DNA from: CAIKKV01 sp044346855
GTDB taxonomy: Bacteria; Verrucomicrobiota; Kiritimatiellia; CAIKKV01
NCBI GenBank assembly: GCA_044346855.1
Contig: JBIIYJ010000254.1
Coordinates: 1 to 7,921, forward strand
Direction of reading: 5' to 3'
Length of the DNA stretch: 7,921 bases
The position numbers were made by a program, and so were the translations under genes. The first letter of the stretch is position 1; the number at the start of each line of letters is the position of its first letter. The notes below the pieces were generated by a model. That model made no database searches. It had not been told where the DNA came from and was given only the letters and a program-made list of their open reading frames with translations. Below, one piece after another: positions 5,857-7,921 of this stretch.

Positions 5857-7770
5857 TCAATCGTACTGATTGACCACCTTGCCATCGGCCGGCGTGTTCG
5901 TGGCCGTAGCGGCCTGAGCGGTGATCTCCTTCGCCTCCTGCAGGAAGCGGTCGAAGGTCCAGGTCCAGTAGGCGAAGCGGCGTTCCGCCAGAGGGTCACC
6001 CGAAAGTTCGCCCCGGGCCTGATCCCGCAGCGCCGCCATGCGGGCCACGACCTCGGGCGGCCAGGTGTCCAAATAGGCTTCCGGCGACAGGCGGCCCGCA
6101 TCGCCCAGTCCGCGGCGCCAGGGGGCCTTCTCCCAGCGCTCGCCCATCAGCCGCAGCAATTCGCGCGAGGCCGGCGCCCCGCGCCCGAACTGGCGTTCGC
6201 AAAAAACGTCCAGCAGGGCCTCCACATTCACCTCGGGGTTCCACAGGACCTTCATCCACACGTAATCCGTGGGCGCGCCCGTGGACCACTCCCGGATCTT
6301 GCCGCCGTTCAGGAACGAGCCGGCCAGAATGTCGCGATTGGCGCGGTAATAATCCTGCACCAGATGCGGGTATTGCACCGGGGCATACGCCCACTCCGGC
6401 ACGCGGTGCGAATACTCCCACGTCGCCACGGGACCGCCTGCCTTCCGGCTCCAGGCCCGCAACTGCGCCTCCATGCGGGCCCGGGCCTCGGCCTGCCGCA
6501 TCAGACCGAACGCCATTGTGCACATCTCCACCTCGAGATTGTCGGGAAACTCGATCTCCTCCGGGCAGTCCGTGTAGTTGTAATACGGCAGGTAGAGGAC
6601 CTTCTTGTCGGGCCACCGCTCCTTCACCGCCTCGCAGAAGCGTTTGACGAACAGCCCCATGGTCCTGGAGCCGGAGCCATACGGATTCCGATTGGCATCA
6701 AATTGGGAACGACACGGCTCGCAGAAGCAGCGCACGGGATGATCGCCCGGCGAGACGGTGACGCACGTCGGCGTGACCCAGGAGGCCGGCTTCCCCTTGT
6801 CCCAGGCGCTCTCGCAGCCCGCCAGCAGGTAGTCCAGCGTACGGGGCGAATTGTAGCACAGCATGCTCAAATGCCGCGTCCCGTTCTCCCGGAGCGCGAA
6901 CATGGTGAGGACCTCGGGCGGCTCCTTCGACCATTTCCGGTCCCAGTCCCTCCAGAAGGCCTGCGGCTCGTGAACCTTGATGACAAACGGCCAGCTGTTC
7001 CCGGCGCGCAGCCCGGCCAGCAGCGGCCGCATGTCCACCTTGGTCGCGCCCGCCGGCAGCAGGGACTCGGGCAACCTCAGCGAGGCCTTGTCCGACCAGA
7101 TCGCATTGAAGCTGTTGGTCGTAAAGGACTGACGGGGGTAGAAGTCGCGTTTGCGGAAGACCGGAGCATCGGCGTAATGCACCGGCCCGACCCGCAATGC
7201 CGGCATCCGGATCAGGCTCCGGCCGCCCGCCTCGGTCGGCCAGAACCAGCGGACGCCCACGAAACGCTCCAGGAAATCGGCCACGGCCCAGGCCGTGCCG
7301 TCGTTCAGCCAGACCGCGTTGCGCCCGCTTCCCGCCGGAAGCGGGGCGGTGCTGCCAACCAGGAAGACGCGGTTGGAGGCGGTCTTGACGACAAACCCCT
7401 CCACGGGAATGGCGGCGTCGTCGATGCCGGCGGCACGTGATTCCGGACCGGCTCCGACCACGATGGCGGCGCGGTCCGCGGCCGGCGGGTTGGTCACCAC
7501 CTCCAGCCCGGCTCCGAAGGTCAGCAGGATGTCCGACTGCAGTTCCTCAAGCAGCAGCCGGAGCGTCTCCGAGACCTGGGGCTCGGCCACGAAAAGGGCG
7601 GCCGGCGGAATCCCCTCTCCCGCCAGGGCCACAGGCGCATGGGCGGCGACCGGAAGAGTCCGGACGGGATTCAGGTCCGGCGCCCGAGTGGGATAGGGCG
7701 CCTCCCCGGCCGCCGAAAAGGCGGAGACCATCATGGCTGAAAGCCCGAACGAATACAGGATCGCACGCAT
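5857..7770 (-). CDS. Secreted DUF4838 protein with GH67-like N-terminal domain
   Basis: This complete gene encodes 637 aa from the ATG at 7770. Residues 1-24 are a signal peptide (MRAILYSFGLSAMMVSAFSA). Residues about 60-195 resemble the alpha-glucuronidase (GH67)/GH20-type N-terminal domain, with the landmark WAVADFLERFVGVRWFWPTE (161-180). Residues about 200-510 match the DUF4838 core, with the Cys cluster C348-F-C350-x2-C353, the block GSGSRTMGLFVKRFCEAV, VLYLPYYNYTDCPEEI and FPDNLEVEMC. The cysteines suggest disulfides or a metal site. DUF4838 proteins are predicted glycoside-hydrolase-like enzymes of polysaccharide-degrading PVC and Bacteroidetes bacteria; substrate and reaction are unknown here. 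The tail after about 600 is short and has no added binding domain. An earlier in-frame ATG at 7809 overlaps the upstream stop as ATGA, but it would put a charged 13-residue extension before the signal peptide and has no ribosome site. The gene lies 35 bp after the upstream gene and is probably in its operon. It converges on the LacI-type gene. Confidence 0.88.
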   Translation of the reverse strand: MRAILYSFGLSAMMVSAFSAAGEAPYPTRAPDLNPVRTLPVAAHAPVALAGEGIPPAALFVAEPQVSETLRLLLEELQSDILLTFGAGLEVVTNPPAADRAAIVVGAGPESRAAGIDDAAIPVEGFVVKTASNRVFLVGSTAPLPAGSGRNAVWLNDGTAWAVADFLERFVGVRWFWPTEAGGRSLIRMPALRVGPVHYADAPVFRKRDFYPRQSFTTNSFNAIWSDKASLRLPESLLPAGATKVDMRPLLAGLRAGNSWPFVIKVHEPQAFWRDWDRKWSKEPPEVLTMFALRENGTRHLSMLCYNSPRTLDYLLAGCESAWDKGKPASWVTPTCVTVSPGDHPVRCFCEPCRSQFDANRNPYGSGSRTMGLFVKRFCEAVKERWPDKKVLYLPYYNYTDCPEEIEFPDNLEVEMCTMAFGLMRQAEARARMEAQLRAWSRKAGGPVATWEYSHRVPEWAYAPVQYPHLVQDYYRANRDILAGSFLNGGKIREWSTGAPTDYVWMKVLWNPEVNVEALLDVFCERQFGRGAPASRELLRLMGERWEKAPWRRGLGDAGRLSPEAYLDTWPPEVVARMAALRDQARGELSGDPLAERRFAYWTWTFDRFLQEAKEITAQAATATNTPADGKVVNQYD

Positions 7771-7778
7771 GGATTTTG

Positions 7779-7782
7779 CCTC
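7779..7782 (-). promoter_or_regulatory. Ribosome binding site supporting the ATG at 7770
   Basis: The minus strand reads AAAGAGGC, with GAGG 8 nt upstream of the ATG at 7770. It is modest but better placed than anything before the alternative ATG at 7809. Confidence 0.5.
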
Positions 7783-7805
7783 TTTATCGCGCCGCCGGAC
7801 GCGGT

Positions 7806-7921
7806 TCATTCCAGGATCAGCGTCGCCCAGTCATTGGGGTGAATCCGGATCTCGGACGGAATATCGTTGTTGATCGACACTTCGGGGCTCTTGTCGCTCC
7901 ACAGGTAGCGGATGGCGTTCT
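7806..7921 (-). CDS. C-terminal 37 codons of an upstream gene, product not recognised
   Basis: The minus-strand frame entering at the right edge encodes 37 residues and ends in TGA at 7806-7808. Readable parts are NAIRYLWSDKSPEVSIN and IRIHPNDWATLILE. The ending looks like the last strands of a C-terminal beta-sandwich, as in many glycoside hydrolases, but the fragment is too short to assign a family. It shares strand with the DUF4838 gene 35 bp downstream and touches that gene's alternative start as ATGA. Co-transcription, and a related role in glycan breakdown, is therefore likely but not shown. Confidence 0.7.
   Translation of the reverse strand, partial: NAIRYLWSDKSPEVSINNDIPSEIRIHPNDWATLILE

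Noticed and set aside
6364..7440. 358-codon open frame antisense to the DUF4838 gene
   Set aside because: It is a shadow of a well-supported minus-strand gene with signal peptide and family motifs.

Overview
The window is GC-rich DNA, densely coded, with no RNA genes, mobile elements or CRISPR arrays that I can see. The protein set is a large secreted CBM9-like/FlgD-like/NHL-propeller protein, a 'choice-of-anchor Q' beta-helix protein, a DUF4838 protein and a LacI-family regulator. This points to a polysaccharide-degrading member of the PVC group (Kiritimatiellota, Lentisphaerota, Verrucomicrobiota or Planctomycetota). That placement is inferred from protein families and base composition, not from any marker gene.

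Layout: (1) 1-3398, minus strand: the N-terminal 1132 codons of one very large secreted protein. The reading frame stays open to the window edge, so its C-terminus lies outside. (2) 3415-4611, minus strand: a secreted 398-aa parallel beta-helix protein, 16 bp upstream of (1) and almost certainly co-transcribed with it. (3) 4612-4755: a 144-bp divergent control region. It has a perfect TATAAT facing the minus-strand pair, a dyad operator filling the spacer in front of that -10, and a second half-matching operator near the start of the beta-helix gene. (4) 4756-5772, plus strand: a LacI-family repressor, 338 aa. (5) 5773-5856: a short convergent gap with two GC-rich hairpins. (6) 5857-7770, minus strand: a secreted 637-aa DUF4838 protein with a GH67-like N-terminal domain. 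(7) 7806-7921, minus strand: the last 37 codons of another gene, lying 35 bp upstream of (6) and probably in the same operon.

Inferred working model: the LacI-type protein senses a sugar or sugar derivative and represses the divergent pair of secreted proteins, and probably itself, through the shared operator region. That pair has many binding or scaffold modules (two CBM9-like domains, a FlgD-like Ig fold, a propeller, an EF-hand loop, a beta-helix). It has no catalytic module that I can recognise, and no transporter is in view. The DUF4838 gene and its upstream partner form a separate transcription unit arriving from the right edge; DUF4838 proteins are glycoside-hydrolase-like and typical of glycan-utilisation loci. 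The most unusual items are the architecture of the large protein, the exact fit of the dyad into the promoter spacer, and the divergent hinge of the repressor.
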